DNA from: Haematospirillum sp. H4485
Lineage (GTDB): Bacteria; Pseudomonadota; Alphaproteobacteria; Rhodospirillales; Rhodospirillaceae
DNA length: 64,000 nucleotides
NCBI RefSeq assembly: GCF_012102745.1
Contig: NZ_JAAVSY010000005.1
Span: 62,001 to 126,000, forward strand
Direction: 5' to 3'
The stretch's first letter is position 1, and every line of letters starts with the position of its first letter. A program made the translations under genes and the position numbers. This document shows positions 27,157 through 37,866 of this stretch, in pieces. The notes beneath the pieces were generated by a model. It did no database searches, was not told where the DNA came from, and saw nothing but the letters and a program-made list of their open reading frames with translations.

Positions 27157-28536
27157 TCAGGGCGCGGGGGTTGACTCCACCCCCTGTGGACGCCCGGCAA
27201 TCACAAACGTCAGACGCTTTTCATCCAGGATCCGGCGGGCAACACGCTTGATATCCTCCCTGGTCACGGCCTGCAGGCGGGCATTGCGCACATTGAAGTA
27301 ATCCGGCGACCGATCATAGGCCTGCCAGTCATACAGGCGGTTCGCAATGTTGCCGGTTGATGTCATCCCCAGCGGCCAGGAGCCGGCCAGGTTGGCCTTG
27401 GCTGCATCCAGCTCGTCCTCGGTCACACCATCCTCGGCCATCTTGCGCCACTCCGCACGCACAAGGTCCATGGCCTCGGCCACCTTGTCCCCCGATGTGG
27501 CAAAATGCCCGGACAGGAAAGACGCCTTGTCCAGCCCTCGCAAGGACGTGCTGATCCCGTATACCAGGCCACGTTTCTCGCGGACTTCATTCATCAGGCG
27601 GGACGCAAAGGACCCTGCCCCCAGAACATAATCCATCAGCATGGCGGCATAGATATCCGGATCGCGGGGATCAATACCCTGATCGTTGAACAGGACCACA
27701 GACTGGGGCACATCCATGTCCACCACCGTGACACGTCCGTCCAGGGCTGGAACAACAGGGGAAATGGCCGGCGCCGTTCCGGTTGCCGGCAAAGATCCAA
27801 AGGTCTGGTCCAGCAAAGTCCCCAGCTGCGAGGGGGTCAGATCCCCGGCCACGCCAATTTTCAGGCGGTCGCGGGTCATGCTGCTTTTCATATGGGCCCG
27901 CAAGTCCTTCACCCGCATGGAACGGATGGACTGCGGCGTTCCTTCCAGGGGACGGGCGTAGGGATGATCACCGAACAGCAGGGCCGTCATGGTCCGCCCG
28001 GCAGCGTCCCCGGGATCTTCCTGCTTCAGGGACAGGGATGCCGTGTACTCGTGGCGCAGACGCTCCAGGGGAGCTTTGTCAAAGCGCGGCGCGGTGAGCG
28101 TCAGGCGCAACAGGTCAAAGGCCTCGTCCAGCGTTCCCGTTGTGGTCAGCAGAAAGCCGGTTGTTGCGTCCATGCTGCTGCCATAGCCCAGATTGATGGC
28201 CTGGGTTTCCAGCACCCTGCGGAAAGCCTGGCTGTCGAGCTTGCCGGCTCCCTCCCCCAGCATGGCGGCGGTCATGTAGGCACGACCTTCCTTGCCGACC
28301 GGATCGGTTGCCGCGCCGCCCGCAAACCCGAAGGCCACAGAAACAACAGGCAGGGTATGATCCTCGACCAGCCAGGCAGATATCCCGCCGGGACTGACAA
28401 CCTGTTGCACGGTAAAGGCCCGTGCCGGAACGGCCACAGCCAGCAGGAAAAGAAGAACCAAGCCGGCAAGACCGTGCGAACGGACAATTCCCATCACAAA
28501 AGCTCCCTTGTGCAAAACACCGGCATAACCACTCAT
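27157..28536 (-). CDS. M16-family peptidase subunit lacking the zinc motif
   Basis: This 459-residue exported protein has a signal peptide (VRSHGLAGLVLLFLLAVAVPARA) and the M16 fold, but the HxxEH position reads RAYMTAAMLGEG, so it cannot bind catalytic zinc. It retains the LMNEVREKRGLVYGI segment that contributes to the substrate site. Such proteins pair with an active M16 subunit to make a heterodimeric periplasmic peptidase, and the active partner is directly upstream. Its ATG at 28536 overlaps that gene's stop; an ATG at 28494 also gives a good signal peptide. Substrates are unknown. Confidence 0.87.
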   Translation of the reverse strand: MSGYAGVLHKGAFVMGIVRSHGLAGLVLLFLLAVAVPARAFTVQQVVSPGGISAWLVEDHTLPVVSVAFGFAGGAATDPVGKEGRAYMTAAMLGEGAGKLDSQAFRRVLETQAINLGYGSSMDATTGFLLTTTGTLDEAFDLLRLTLTAPRFDKAPLERLRHEYTASLSLKQEDPGDAAGRTMTALLFGDHPYARPLEGTPQSIRSMRVKDLRAHMKSSMTRDRLKIGVAGDLTPSQLGTLLDQTFGSLPATGTAPAISPVVPALDGRVTVVDMDVPQSVVLFNDQGIDPRDPDIYAAMLMDYVLGAGSFASRLMNEVREKRGLVYGISTSLRGLDKASFLSGHFATSGDKVAEAMDLVRAEWRKMAEDGVTEDELDAAKANLAGSWPLGMTSTGNIANRLYDWQAYDRSPDYFNVRNARLQAVTREDIKRVARRILDEKRLTFVIAGRPQGVESTPAP

Positions 28537-29942
28537 GACCTGCCTCCGGGTTTCAGGACAGCGGTCACGGCAGCCTGGTCACGCAGCCAGGTGCGCGCAG
28601 CCTTCATCACATCATCACGACCAACCCCGGCGATTTGCTGAGGCCATGTTTCCACCGATTCCAGCGTATCACCGACGCTCAAGGCCATGCCGATGCGATA
28701 GGCCGGTCCTTGCAGGCTGTCGCGGGCATAGATCGCCCCGGCCTGCATGCGGGTCTTGACGTCTTCAACCTCGGCCACGGCCAGGCCATCGCGCAGCAGC
28801 CCCTGGACGACCTCATCAACCGCCTTTTCCAGCTCGGCCACGGACACACCCGGACGGGGCATGGCATAAATGTCAAACACACCATCATCCACAGCCAACG
28901 AATCATAGGATGCGCCAGCATCAACGGCCAGCTTGCGCTTGATCACCAGATCCCGGTACAGCCGGCCAAGCTGGCCGCCACCCAGAATATCCGACAGGAC
29001 CGAAAGGGCCAGTGTGTCCTGGCGCGCCGGGGCCGTATTGATGCTTGGCACCCTGTACCGACGCCCCCAGCGCAGCTGGGTCACATTGGGATGAGCCATA
29101 TCAACCCGCACAACAGCATCGGGAGGCGCTTGACGGTTGCGCAGGCGCTGTACGCCCGGCCCACGGGACAGGGACCCGTAATAGGTCTCGGCCAGATTGC
29201 GCACCTGATCCACGGTCACATCACCACTGATCACAAGGATCGCATTATCCGGCGCATACCACTTCTTGTAAAAGTCGAGTGCATTCTGACGCGTCAGCGC
29301 CGACAGCTCGTCCATCCATCCAACAATCGGGTTGCGGTAGGGGTGATTGACCCACAGGGCCATGGATGCCCGTTCATACAGCTGGGCGTCGGGCTCGTTC
29401 TCTGTACGCATCAGGCGTTCCTGGATCACGACATCCCGTTCGGTCAGGAATTCCTTTTCATCAAAGGCCAGATTGCGCATGCGGTCCGCTTCCAGCTTCA
29501 TGACCAAAGGCAGGCGATCAACCGCAATATTCTGGAAGTAGGCCGTATAGTCAGAGCTGGTAAAGGCATTTACCCGGCCGCCATTGCGGGCAACAAGCGC
29601 TGAAAATTCGCCGGGCTTCAGGGTCTCTGTCCCCTTGAACATCATATGTTCAAGAAGATGGGCCAGACCGGACTGACCCGGTGGTTCATCGGCCGCACCA
29701 ACCTTGTACCACACCATGTGCGACACGACCGGCATCCGGTGATTTTCCACCACCACCACCTGCAGGCCATTGTCCAGCGTAAAAGTAGACGCGTTATAGA
29801 CCTTCGGGGCCTCAACCCCGATACGGGATGCCTGGATCTGGGTCTGCAGGGCTGTTTGTGCCTGAACACCCCCGGCTGGCAGGACCAGAACAGCCACGGC
29901 CGCCACAACAAGGCTTTTTAAAAACAGTTTGCTCAGGACCAT
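28533..29942 (-). CDS. M16-family zinc peptidase, catalytic subunit
   Basis: This 469-residue exported protease begins with a signal peptide (MVLSKLFLKSLVVAAVAVLVLPAGGVQAQ). It has an intact inverzincin motif HLLEH in QSGLAHLLEHMMFKGTE, with the distal glutamate in ERLMRTENEPDAQLYE. It is the active partner of the zinc-less subunit encoded next. The start at 29942 follows an AAGGAG site with 8-base spacing; an upstream reading to 30014 has none. It belongs to the ribF-ileS-lspA-bamF string on the minus strand. Envelope quality control or peptide turnover is a reasonable inference. Confidence 0.9.
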   Translation of the reverse strand: MVLSKLFLKSLVVAAVAVLVLPAGGVQAQTALQTQIQASRIGVEAPKVYNASTFTLDNGLQVVVVENHRMPVVSHMVWYKVGAADEPPGQSGLAHLLEHMMFKGTETLKPGEFSALVARNGGRVNAFTSSDYTAYFQNIAVDRLPLVMKLEADRMRNLAFDEKEFLTERDVVIQERLMRTENEPDAQLYERASMALWVNHPYRNPIVGWMDELSALTRQNALDFYKKWYAPDNAILVISGDVTVDQVRNLAETYYGSLSRGPGVQRLRNRQAPPDAVVRVDMAHPNVTQLRWGRRYRVPSINTAPARQDTLALSVLSDILGGGQLGRLYRDLVIKRKLAVDAGASYDSLAVDDGVFDIYAMPRPGVSVAELEKAVDEVVQGLLRDGLAVAEVEDVKTRMQAGAIYARDSLQGPAYRIGMALSVGDTLESVETWPQQIAGVGRDDVMKAARTWLRDQAAVTAVLKPGGRS

Positions 29943-30150
29943 ACGGTCAACTCCTTGACTCTGGCCGCCCCGCCCCTGTGCGACCGGATTGGCGAACATG
30001 GAATCAGACAACACATTCCGGCAGAACTATGTCACAGGAACACAAGATACGCAGATTTTCCCTTTGCCGGTCAGGCCATATGCAATGCGGCGACCGGAAC
30101 AGACCGGCCGCCGCACACAAAATCCCCACACGGCCCCGAACCGGAGGCTC

Positions 30151-30708
30151 CTAGAGAAGCCCCTCCAGAAGAGCACGCTGGCGCCGTTCAATCTTCGGGG
30201 TATCCCCCTCGGTCACCGCCTTGCCCAGCGCCTGGTTCTGACGCAGCCGCTTTGCTTCGGCCGCAGCATCAACCATGGTGCCGGTTGGTTCCGGGTCGCG
30301 CCAGAAAACCAGACGATCGGTAAAGGTCTTCTCCTCACGCGCAAAGACCGATGTCTCGCGGTCTACAATCGAACGAATGCCGGGAACAGACTGGTCCACC
30401 CCCGCCAGCTTGAGCAAGGCGCCTTCCCCATGGGTTGTGGCAACCCGGCGTGCTTGGGCGCGACCACCAAAGACAGCATCACGGGCTTGGTCCGACGTTG
30501 ATATCTCCTGGGGACGGGGGGCACCCTGTTCGGGCGGACGCAGCCTGAAGTCAGGCGGAACGGTCAGGGGTGCGCGCGACACCACGGCAAATTCATCGGG
30601 CGACCGTTTGTCAAGGCCAAGAGCCCGACGGGTCTCGCTGCCACAACCGGACAAACCGCCGCCGGCAAGAGCCACAATACAAAGGGACAGGGAAAGCCGA
30701 CGCAACAT
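30151..30708 (-). CDS. bamF: DUF3035 lipoprotein, BamF-like outer-membrane assembly subunit
   Basis: The 185-residue protein has a lipoprotein signal with lipobox LSGC near residue 22, then VPPDFRLRPPEQGAPRPQ, the conserved DUF3035 core. DUF3035 includes BamF, an alphaproteobacterial lipoprotein of the beta-barrel assembly machine. It sits just downstream of lspA, whose product would cleave its signal peptide. The start is either the ATG at 30708 or a GTG one codon earlier; both follow GGAGG. The tail has two basic/glutamine-rich segments. Confidence 0.85.
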   Translation of the reverse strand: MLRRLSLSLCIVALAGGGLSGCGSETRRALGLDKRSPDEFAVVSRAPLTVPPDFRLRPPEQGAPRPQEISTSDQARDAVFGGRAQARRVATTHGEGALLKLAGVDQSVPGIRSIVDRETSVFAREEKTFTDRLVFWRDPEPTGTMVDAAAEAKRLRQNQALGKAVTEGDTPKIERRQRALLEGLL

Positions 30709-30745
30709 CACTTAAACCTCCGGGTTTTACGTTTCTGGTTGTACG

Positions 30746-31243
30746 TCAGCTTTCGCGTCGAAACAAGCTGTCTGCAACAAGCAGCGCCGCCCCGACGGAA
30801 ATCCACGTATCGGCAAGATTGAACGCCCAAAAATGCCAGCCCAGAACATGAAAGTCCAAAAAATCAGCCACAGCACCCCAGCGTACGCGGTCAATTGCGT
30901 TGCCAAGGGCGCCACCGGTCATCAGCGCCAGCGCACAGGCCAGAAGCCAATGGGAAGCCCGCAGCATCCATGCACCCAGCACCCCGGCCAGCAGGACAGC
31001 CATGACCAGAAGCGGCCACGGCCCAAGGCCACTGTCGCCAAGAAGCCCGAAACTGACACCGCGGTTCCAGGCCATGACAAGGTTGAGGAACGGCAGCACC
31101 TCGACCGACATCGGAAGCCCGCCCGAGAACGCCACCACCCACGCCTTGCTGGCCTGATCCAGCACCAGGCACAGGGACACCAGCACAAACCAGCGCCAGG
31201 CGCCAGGCCGGGCAAAAGGGACGTGGGACGGGGTTTCAGGCAT
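30746..31243 (-). CDS. lspA: Lipoprotein signal peptidase (signal peptidase II)
   Basis: The 165-residue membrane protease cleaves prolipoprotein signals. It shows WNRGVSFGLLG, GGALGNAIDRVRWGAVADFLDFH with catalytic D118, and AFNLADTWISVG with the second aspartate D145. Four hydrophobic segments are visible, at about 18-36, 77-93, 98-112 and 140-158. The start codon shares one base with the ileS stop (TGATG). The ileS-lspA order is standard. Confidence 0.96.
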   Translation of the reverse strand: MPETPSHVPFARPGAWRWFVLVSLCLVLDQASKAWVVAFSGGLPMSVEVLPFLNLVMAWNRGVSFGLLGDSGLGPWPLLVMAVLLAGVLGAWMLRASHWLLACALALMTGGALGNAIDRVRWGAVADFLDFHVLGWHFWAFNLADTWISVGAALLVADSLFRRES

Positions 31244-34053
31244 CAGGCGGGTTCCGTCCGGGCCAGAACATCATCACAACGCTGGCACACCCCTTCACGG
31301 GGGTGGGAACCAACATCGGGCAGAACCTTCCAGCACCGCTGGCACTTCTCCCCGGTTGCTGTTTCGATGACCACACCCACGCCCGGAACCTCGGGCACTG
31401 TATAGGCCGCATCGGGAACCGGATCGGATGACAGGGTCAGGGCCGAAGTGATGCAAATATCGTGCATTGGATAGGCACGGATACCATCCTGCACCTCTGC
31501 CGGTGCATACACCACCGCATGGGCCTGCAGGGACGCCCCGATGACCTTGGCATTGCGGGCCTGTTCCAGCGCCCCCAGAACCACGCGGCGAACACGTGCC
31601 ACGGCAGCCCAGCGCGCGGCCAGGGCATCATCGCGCCAGTGTCCGGGCACCGCCTCAAACCCGGTCAGGTGGACCGAACTGTCATCGCCCGGATGACGGC
31701 ACAGCCACGCTTCCTCGCCCGTGAAGCACAGGACCGGCGCCATCCAGCGCACCAGGGTGTTGAACAAACGGTCAATCACCGTACGACAGGCCCGACGCTC
31801 CGGATCCTGCGGATGGCCGCAGTACAGAAGATCCTTGCGGATATCAAAATAGAACGCGGACAGATCGTTGGTACAAAACGCTGTCAGCTCGGCAAACAGG
31901 GTCTGGAATTCGTAATCGTCGCAGCAGCGGCGAACGATTGCATCCATCTCGGTCAGACGATGCAGGACCCAGCGCTCCAGCTCGGGCATGGAAGCTTCAT
32001 CGGTCACGGCCTCGGCTGCAGAGAAGCCATCCAGCGCCCCCAGCATATAGCGCAGGGTGTTGCGCAGGCGGCGATAGCTTTCCGCCGTCTGCTTCAGGAT
32101 CTCCGACCCCAGACGCTGGTCGTTCATGTAATCGGTGGACGCAACCCACAAACGCAGGATATCGGCCCCGTATTCCTTCACCACATCCTGTGGCGCCACC
32201 GTATTGCCGATCGATTTCGACATCTTGCGGCCCTGCCCGTCCAGGGTAAAGCCATGCGTCAGCACCGCCTTGTAAGGCGCCCGGCCACGGGTTCCACAAC
32301 TTTGCAGCAGGGATGACTGGAACCAGCCGCGATGCTGGTCCGACCCTTCCAGGTACAGGTCTGCCGGCCACGCGCTTCCATCCCGGTCCTCCAGGACAAA
32401 GGCATGTGTGCAGCCGGAATCAAACCAGACATCCAGCACGTCGCGCACCTGTTCATAGTCTTTCAGGTCATAGGCATCACCCAGGAAATCCTGCGGGTTG
32501 TCCTCGAACCAGGCATCGGCGCCACGCTCGGCCACGGCGGCAACGATACGGTCCATCACCGCCGGATCACGCAGGGGCTCCCCTGTATGGCGGTTGACAA
32601 ACACCGTGACCGGGCTGCCCCAGCTGCGCTGGCGGGATACGCACCAATCCGGACGCTGTTCCACCATCGACCGCAGACGGTTGCGCCCCATGGCCGGCAC
32701 AAAGCGGGTGGCATCAACAGCAGCCAGAGCCTTGTCACGCAGGCCGGTCTTGTCCATGGAAATGAACCACTGCGACGTGGCGCGATAGATCAACGGTGCC
32801 TTGGACCGCCACGAATGGGGGTAGGAATGCACCAGCTTGCCATGCGCCACCAGCTTGCCGGCAGCCGTCAGGGCATCAACCATCACCGGCGCGATCTTGT
32901 AGATATGCTGCCCCGCAAACAGGGGAATGGTATCGGCGTAAGTCCCGCCATCCAGAACCATGTCCGGCGGATGAATTCCCTTGGACCGGCACAGGTAGAA
33001 ATCGTCTTCGCCATGGCCGGGAGCCTGGTGCACAATCCCGGTTCCCTGATCGGCGGTCACAAAGTCACCAATCATCACCGGTACGTCAAAGTCATACCCC
33101 TGCCCCCGCAGCGGATGGGCGCACAGCACACCATCAAGGTCAGCCCCGCCCAGGTTGGCCTCGCAGACAGCCTCAAAATGGCCGGTTTCCATCACCGAAG
33201 ACGCCAGGGATGTGGACAGGACCAGCCGGTCCCCGACCGACACCAGGGCACCATCCGTAACGGATGTCACACGGTACACGCCGTATTCCAGATCCGCCCC
33301 GCAGGCCAGCGCCCGGTTGCCGGGGATAGTCCAGGGGGTTGTCGTCCAGATGACAATATCCGCCCCCTGCAAGGCCGGCACGCGGGCCGACACCACCGGG
33401 AAGCGGACCCAGATGGTGGTGGAGGTGTGGTCCTTGTATTCAACCTCGGCCTCGGCCAGGGCGGTCTTCTCGACCACCGACCACAGCACCGGACGGGCAC
33501 CGCGGTACAGGCTGCCATCCAGCAGGAATTTGCCCAGCTCGGCCACAATGCGGGCCTCGGCCGCATAGGCCATGGTGGTATAGGGCCTGTCCCAGTCCCC
33601 GCCGATGCCCAGCCGGCGGAATTCCTCGCGCTGGATATCGATCCAGCGTTCGGCAAAGGCGCGGCACTCACGCCGGAACTCCACCACCGGCACATCGTCC
33701 TTGTTCTGGCCACGGGCGCGGTACTCTTCCTCGATTTTCCATTCAATCGGCAGGCCGTGACAGTCCCACCCCGGAACATAGTCCACGTCAAAGCCCATCA
33801 TCTGCCGCGAGCGGACCACCACATCCTTCAGGATCTTGTTCAGGGCGTGCCCGATGTGCAGGTGGCCGTTGGCATACGGAGGGCCATCATGCAGCACGAA
33901 CAGGGGACGCCCGCGGGCCTGTTCACGCTGGCGGGCATACAGCCCCATCCGGTTCCAGCGTTCCAGGTGTCCGGGTTCCTGGGCAGGCAGACCTGCCCGC
34001 ATGGGAAAGGACGTGCGGGGCAGGAAAACAGAATTCTTGTAATCGGCGGTCAT
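31243..34053 (-). CDS. ileS: Isoleucine-tRNA ligase
   Basis: The 936-residue enzyme charges tRNA-Ile. The class I HIGH motif is HLHIGH at about residue 64, and KMSKS is at about residue 610 within [16 protein letters not shown]. The editing (CP1) domain contains [17 protein letters not shown] and [13 protein letters not shown]. The C-terminus has the zinc ribbon [11 protein letters not shown]...CQRCDDVL of the bacterial form. The start at 34053 ([14 protein letters not shown]) matches the family. It is placed between ribF and lspA on the same strand. Confidence 0.98.
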   Translation of the reverse strand: MTADYKNSVFLPRTSFPMRAGLPAQEPGHLERWNRMGLYARQREQARGRPLFVLHDGPPYANGHLHIGHALNKILKDVVVRSRQMMGFDVDYVPGWDCHGLPIEWKIEEEYRARGQNKDDVPVVEFRRECRAFAERWIDIQREEFRRLGIGGDWDRPYTTMAYAAEARIVAELGKFLLDGSLYRGARPVLWSVVEKTALAEAEVEYKDHTSTTIWVRFPVVSARVPALQGADIVIWTTTPWTIPGNRALACGADLEYGVYRVTSVTDGALVSVGDRLVLSTSLASSVMETGHFEAVCEANLGGADLDGVLCAHPLRGQGYDFDVPVMIGDFVTADQGTGIVHQAPGHGEDDFYLCRSKGIHPPDMVLDGGTYADTIPLFAGQHIYKIAPVMVDALTAAGKLVAHGKLVHSYPHSWRSKAPLIYRATSQWFISMDKTGLRDKALAAVDATRFVPAMGRNRLRSMVEQRPDWCVSRQRSWGSPVTVFVNRHTGEPLRDPAVMDRIVAAVAERGADAWFEDNPQDFLGDAYDLKDYEQVRDVLDVWFDSGCTHAFVLEDRDGSAWPADLYLEGSDQHRGWFQSSLLQSCGTRGRAPYKAVLTHGFTLDGQGRKMSKSIGNTVAPQDVVKEYGADILRLWVASTDYMNDQRLGSEILKQTAESYRRLRNTLRYMLGALDGFSAAEAVTDEASMPELERWVLHRLTEMDAIVRRCCDDYEFQTLFAELTAFCTNDLSAFYFDIRKDLLYCGHPQDPERRACRTVIDRLFNTLVRWMAPVLCFTGEEAWLCRHPGDDSSVHLTGFEAVPGHWRDDALAARWAAVARVRRVVLGALEQARNAKVIGASLQAHAVVYAPAEVQDGIRAYPMHDICITSALTLSSDPVPDAAYTVPEVPGVGVVIETATGEKCQRCWKVLPDVGSHPREGVCQRCDDVLARTEPA

Positions 34054-34094
34054 GGTCTTATCCGGTATTCGGCAAACAGGGTACAGCAACAGGG

Positions 34095-35054
34095 TCAGGC
34101 GGTGTGGTTTACGGCACCACGGGCCAGAATAATTCGCGCGGCATCGATGTCAGCGGCAATACGGGCCTTCAGGGCATCGGGACCGGAAAAAGCCTGCTCC
34201 GGACGGATGCGCCCCAAGAGCTGCACCCTCAGGCGCTGGCCGTACAGATCCCTGTTCATATCCAGCAGGTGAACCTCCAGAACATCATCGGTCATGCCAA
34301 AGGTCGGGCGGGTCCCGTAATTGGCAACGCCGTCATACCAGCGGGTTTCCCCGTCGTGGTCAAGGCCCGCGCGCACGGCATACACCCCCCGGGCCGGACG
34401 GGTGCGGGCACCGGGATCGACATTGGCGGTCGGAAAACCCAGGACACGGCCACGGGCCTGCCCCCGACACACCCGACCCTCCAGCTCCCACGGGCGCCCC
34501 AGGAAAGCGGTTGCCCCCTCTACATCACCGGCCATCAGGGCCTCACGCACAGCGGTAGAGGAGCAGATCGTCCCGTCGGGCATACAGACCGGGGCCACAC
34601 TGGTCACGGAAAAACCACGACTGGCCGCCAATGTACGCAGCAGGGTGACATCGCCCGCACGCCCCTTGCCAAAGGCGTAATCATCCCCCACCACAACACC
34701 GGATACACCCAGGTCGCGCACCAGGACCGTATCCACAAAATCCTCCGCCTTCAATCCGGCCAGGGCCTGACCAAAGCGCAACACGCACAGAAGGTCAACC
34801 CCGGTTTCCCCGATCAGGCGTACTTTCTGGCGCAGGGAACTGAGGGCAAAGGGCGGCAGATCGGGCCGGAAATAACGGCGCGGATGCGGATCAAAGGTCA
34901 TGACGGCCGCCGCACGGCCCATGGAACGGGCTTGGTCCAGTGCCGCACCGATCACGGCACGGTGGCCCCTGTGCACACCGTCAAAGTTGCCAAGGGCAAT
35001 GACCATGCCGCGCAGGGACGGCGGTACTTCGTGACAGTGGCGTATCAGACGCAT
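34095..35054 (-). CDS. ribF: Bifunctional riboflavin kinase/FAD synthetase
   Basis: The 319-residue enzyme makes FMN and FAD from riboflavin. The N-terminal adenylyltransferase has [10 protein letters not shown] at 22-31 and the substrate block [13 protein letters not shown]. The C-terminal kinase has [18 protein letters not shown] and the later [31 protein letters not shown]. Size is typical. It begins the ribF-ileS-lspA-bamF string, 41 bases ahead of ileS. Confidence 0.97.
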   Translation of the reverse strand: MRLIRHCHEVPPSLRGMVIALGNFDGVHRGHRAVIGAALDQARSMGRAAAVMTFDPHPRRYFRPDLPPFALSSLRQKVRLIGETGVDLLCVLRFGQALAGLKAEDFVDTVLVRDLGVSGVVVGDDYAFGKGRAGDVTLLRTLAASRGFSVTSVAPVCMPDGTICSSTAVREALMAGDVEGATAFLGRPWELEGRVCRGQARGRVLGFPTANVDPGARTRPARGVYAVRAGLDHDGETRWYDGVANYGTRPTFGMTDDVLEVHLLDMNRDLYGQRLRVQLLGRIRPEQAFSGPDALKARIAADIDAARIILARGAVNHTA

Positions 35055-35178
35055 GGGGTCATCGGGATCCGGGCAGCAGCAGAGACATCAGGAACGCCGC
35101 CCAGAGGTATTCCATCCGCGCCACAATGGCAACTGTTGCCTTGCCCTGACACAGCATCCTGTATGCAAAAAGCCGTGA

Positions 35179-35871
35179 TCAGCCATGGTCCACACCCTCC
35201 CCCGACCGGGGCGGAGGCTCGGGGTGAACGTATTTGGGCAGGGTCCAGCCATACTGGATAGCCCCCGCCCGCAAGGCAAGGGCCACAAAGAACCCGGCAA
35301 GGGCACGGGCTTCCACCGGGATATCAAGCCCGGCAGATGCCACAAAGGCTACCGACCCTGCCAGGGCGGCCGTGGCATAGATCTCCGGATTGAACAGAAG
35401 AGACCGTTCCCCGCAGATAATATCACGCATCAGGCCGCCAAAGGCTGCCGTCATCATGCCCATGGTCACGCACACCACCGGCGCGGCATTGAACAGTTCG
35501 GCCTTGAAGGCCCCGATAACGGAATACAGGGCCAGACCAACAGCATCGGCCCACAACAGGGCGCTATAGCGGGAATCCAGGAACCGGGCCATCCAGTAGG
35601 TCATGCCGGCAGCCACAATACAGACGACCAGATACCCCGGGCTGCTGACCCAGAACACCGGCTGTACACCCAAGGCCAGGTCGCGCAGGGTCCCCCCGCC
35701 GATGCCGGTCACGGTACCCACCAGGATAAAGCCCAGAAGATCCATTTCGCGCCGTGCCGCAACCAGGGCACCGGTAATGGCAAAGACAGCAACAGCGGCC
35801 AGATCCACAATGCCAAGGGCATCGAGCAGGACAGCCTCCCGGACCGGATAGGGTACGGCGTGCGAATACAT
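35179..35871 (-). CDS. Trimeric intracellular cation channel-type (UPF0126) membrane protein
   Basis: The 230-residue protein consists of two repeats of three hydrophobic helices, with the family signatures GTVTGIGGGTLRDLALG and GMMTAAFGGLMRDIICGE. This is the YadS/TRIC architecture. Bacterial members conduct monovalent cations in vitro, but their cellular role is unclear. The C-terminal tail is charged and proline-rich. The start at 35871 places the first helix near the N-terminus. It lies 124 bases upstream of ribF on the same strand; that gap holds no gene I can see. Confidence 0.87.
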   Translation of the reverse strand: MYSHAVPYPVREAVLLDALGIVDLAAVAVFAITGALVAARREMDLLGFILVGTVTGIGGGTLRDLALGVQPVFWVSSPGYLVVCIVAAGMTYWMARFLDSRYSALLWADAVGLALYSVIGAFKAELFNAAPVVCVTMGMMTAAFGGLMRDIICGERSLLFNPEIYATAALAGSVAFVASAGLDIPVEARALAGFFVALALRAGAIQYGWTLPKYVHPEPPPRSGEGVDHG

Positions 35872-35981
35872 GGTGCGGTGTTCTCCCCAGTCTCCGGCGG
35901 GCCGGGCGCCGCTGCGGGCCACGGGGCACGGACATAATGCACCTGCACACTATACGAACCCGTTGTATTCCGGCAATCGTT

Positions 35982-36776
35982 TCAGAACGTATCCTTGCGC
36001 TGACGCAGCGCTGCAAACACCGCAACAGGGTCAGCACCGGCCTCCAGCCCCACAGCCCGGGCCAAGGCCGGTACATCGGCCCGCAGGAAGGGGTTGGTTG
36101 CCTTTTCCTGCCCCAATACCCCGGGAACCGTCGGGCATCCATAGGTCATACAAGCCTCAAGCACGGACTCCCGCTCTTTCAGGGCCATGTTCTCAGGGTC
36201 TACCGCCACCGCAAAACGCCGGTTCATGGCCGTATATTCGTGCGCACAGTATACCCGCGTTTCATCCGGCAAGGCCCGCAGGCGCACCAGGGATGACCAG
36301 AACTGTTCCGGCGTGCCCTCGAACATCCGCCCGCAACCCAGCAGAAACAGGGTATCGCCACAGAACAGGGCACGCGCGCCGGCAAAATAAAAGGCAATAT
36401 GCCCGCTGGTATGCCCGGGTACGGCCATGACCTGTGCCCGGGCTTGGCCCACGGATACCGAATCCCCGTCCGTAACGGCCAGGTCAATACCGGGAATCCT
36501 CCCGGAATCGGCGGGATTTGCGACAACCTTGCACCCTGTGGCCTGGCGCAGGGCCGGTATTCCGCCGATATGGTCATGGTGATGGTGGGTGACCAGAATC
36601 AGGGACAAGGACCACCCGTGCCGGGCACATACCGACAGGACAGGATCAGCCTCGGCAGGGTCCACAACCGCTGTCATTCCTGTTGCCCGGCAATGAAGCA
36701 ACCATACATAGTTATCCTGAAGCACAGGGATTCGCACGATCTCCAACTCTTCCGCCTGCAGACCTTCTGGTGTCAT
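35982..36776 (-). CDS. gloB: Hydroxyacylglutathione hydrolase (glyoxalase II)
   Basis: The 264-residue enzyme hydrolyses S-lactoylglutathione to lactate and glutathione. It has the binuclear metal motif THHHHDHIGG (residues 63-72), VPGHTSGHIAFYF, and FCGDTLFLLGCGRMFEG, as well as the glutathione-binding YCAHEYTAMNRRFA. The start at 36776 has an AGGAGG ribosome site. It fits with gshA elsewhere in the window, since the pathway needs glutathione. It is divergent from a methyltransferase gene. Confidence 0.95.
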   Translation of the reverse strand: MTPEGLQAEELEIVRIPVLQDNYVWLLHCRATGMTAVVDPAEADPVLSVCARHGWSLSLILVTHHHHDHIGGIPALRQATGCKVVANPADSGRIPGIDLAVTDGDSVSVGQARAQVMAVPGHTSGHIAFYFAGARALFCGDTLFLLGCGRMFEGTPEQFWSSLVRLRALPDETRVYCAHEYTAMNRRFAVAVDPENMALKERESVLEACMTYGCPTVPGVLGQEKATNPFLRADVPALARAVGLEAGADPVAVFAALRQRKDTF

Positions 36777-36891
36777 CGTTCCTGCCTCCTAGATGCGGCG
36801 CCAGTGAATCCCCCTGATCTCCCCGAAAGCAAGGGCTTTTTTGCTGCTGGCATACCCCGGACCGTTTACGCGGTACGGACCGGCCTGTCTG

Positions 36892-36900
36892 TGCTATACT
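36892..36900 (+). promoter_or_regulatory. Extended -10 promoter for the methyltransferase gene
   Basis: TGCTATACT has a TG one base before the hexamer TATACT, the extended -10 form that can work without a good -35 box. It lies 54 bases upstream of the chosen start. Confidence 0.45.
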
Positions 36901-36954
36901 CACCCTGTAATCGCGGGACAACACGTGATGTAAACCGGGCGTGGGTGGGTGCAC

Positions 36955-37773
36955 ATGTACCTTGATGTGGCAGATCTGCATACCTTTTACGCCAGTCCCC
37001 TGGGACAGGTGGCGGGAATGCTGCTGCGCCGCCGCCTGCGGGAACTGTGGCCCGATGTGCGTGGCTGCCGGATTCTGGGCATGGGCTTTACCACGCCGCT
37101 CCTGGGGCCATTCGCGGATGAAGCCGAACGGGTTGTTGCCGCCATGCCTGGCCCCCAGGGGGTTATGGAATGGCCGGGACACGGGGGAAACCGTGTCACC
37201 CTGACCGAAGACACCAGCCTGCCCTTTCCCGATTGCTTGTTTGACCGGGTCATTGTCTGCCACGCAATCGAACATACCGACCAGAATCGGGCCTTGATGC
37301 GGGAACTGTGGCGGGTCATGGCCGACAACGGGCGGATCGCCGTTATTACACCCAACCGCCAAGGCATATGGGCCCGCATGGATCGAACACCGTTCGGGGC
37401 AGGGCGCCCCTGCTCGGCGGGGCAATTGTCCCGCCTGCTGGACGATGCCCTGTTCACCACCCTTGGCACATCCCCTGCCCTGTTCTTTCCTCCGGTTGGG
37501 TCGCGGATCCCGACAGCTTGGGCGCAGGGTGTCGAGAATATAGGGGAACACTGGTTCCCGCAGTTCTCCGGGGTCTTGGTAGCCGAAGCCGGCAAAAAGA
37601 TCTACGCCACCCCGCGCCAGGAACACGCCGCCGGTCAGCGGGTCGGCCTGGGGGTACCGGACCGGCTTAACCTAGGACCGCGTAGCAAATCCGGTGTGTT
37701 CTATGGTGATGCGGGTCATACGCCCGGGGAAACAGGCTCCCTTTCCGGCGCAGGATCCTTGCGCCACGGTTGA
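36955..37773 (+). CDS. SAM-dependent methyltransferase beside gloB
   Basis: The 272-residue protein has a methyltransferase core: CRILGMGFTTPLLGPF for motif I, LPFPDCLFDRVIVCHAIEHTDQNRALMRELWRVMADNGRIAVITPN for motifs IV and post-IV. These are the hallmarks of Methyltransf_11 enzymes. The GIWARMDRTPFGAGRPCSAGQLSRLL segment is typical of proteins found next to gloB in alphaproteobacteria, which is a recollection of gene order. Substrate unknown. The start is the ATG at 36955; a GTG two codons earlier is possible. Confidence 0.78.
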   Translation: MYLDVADLHTFYASPLGQVAGMLLRRRLRELWPDVRGCRILGMGFTTPLLGPFADEAERVVAAMPGPQGVMEWPGHGGNRVTLTEDTSLPFPDCLFDRVIVCHAIEHTDQNRALMRELWRVMADNGRIAVITPNRQGIWARMDRTPFGAGRPCSAGQLSRLLDDALFTTLGTSPALFFPPVGSRIPTAWAQGVENIGEHWFPQFSGVLVAEAGKKIYATPRQEHAAGQRVGLGVPDRLNLGPRSKSGVFYGDAGHTPGETGSLSGAGSLRHG

Positions 37774-37866
37774 TGGAAAAGCAGGTTTGTCGTATGTTTT
37801 CTTTGCCTTCTGCAATGGATCCGGCTACTACCATCAACTGTACATTCAAACCAGGGAATTGACGGC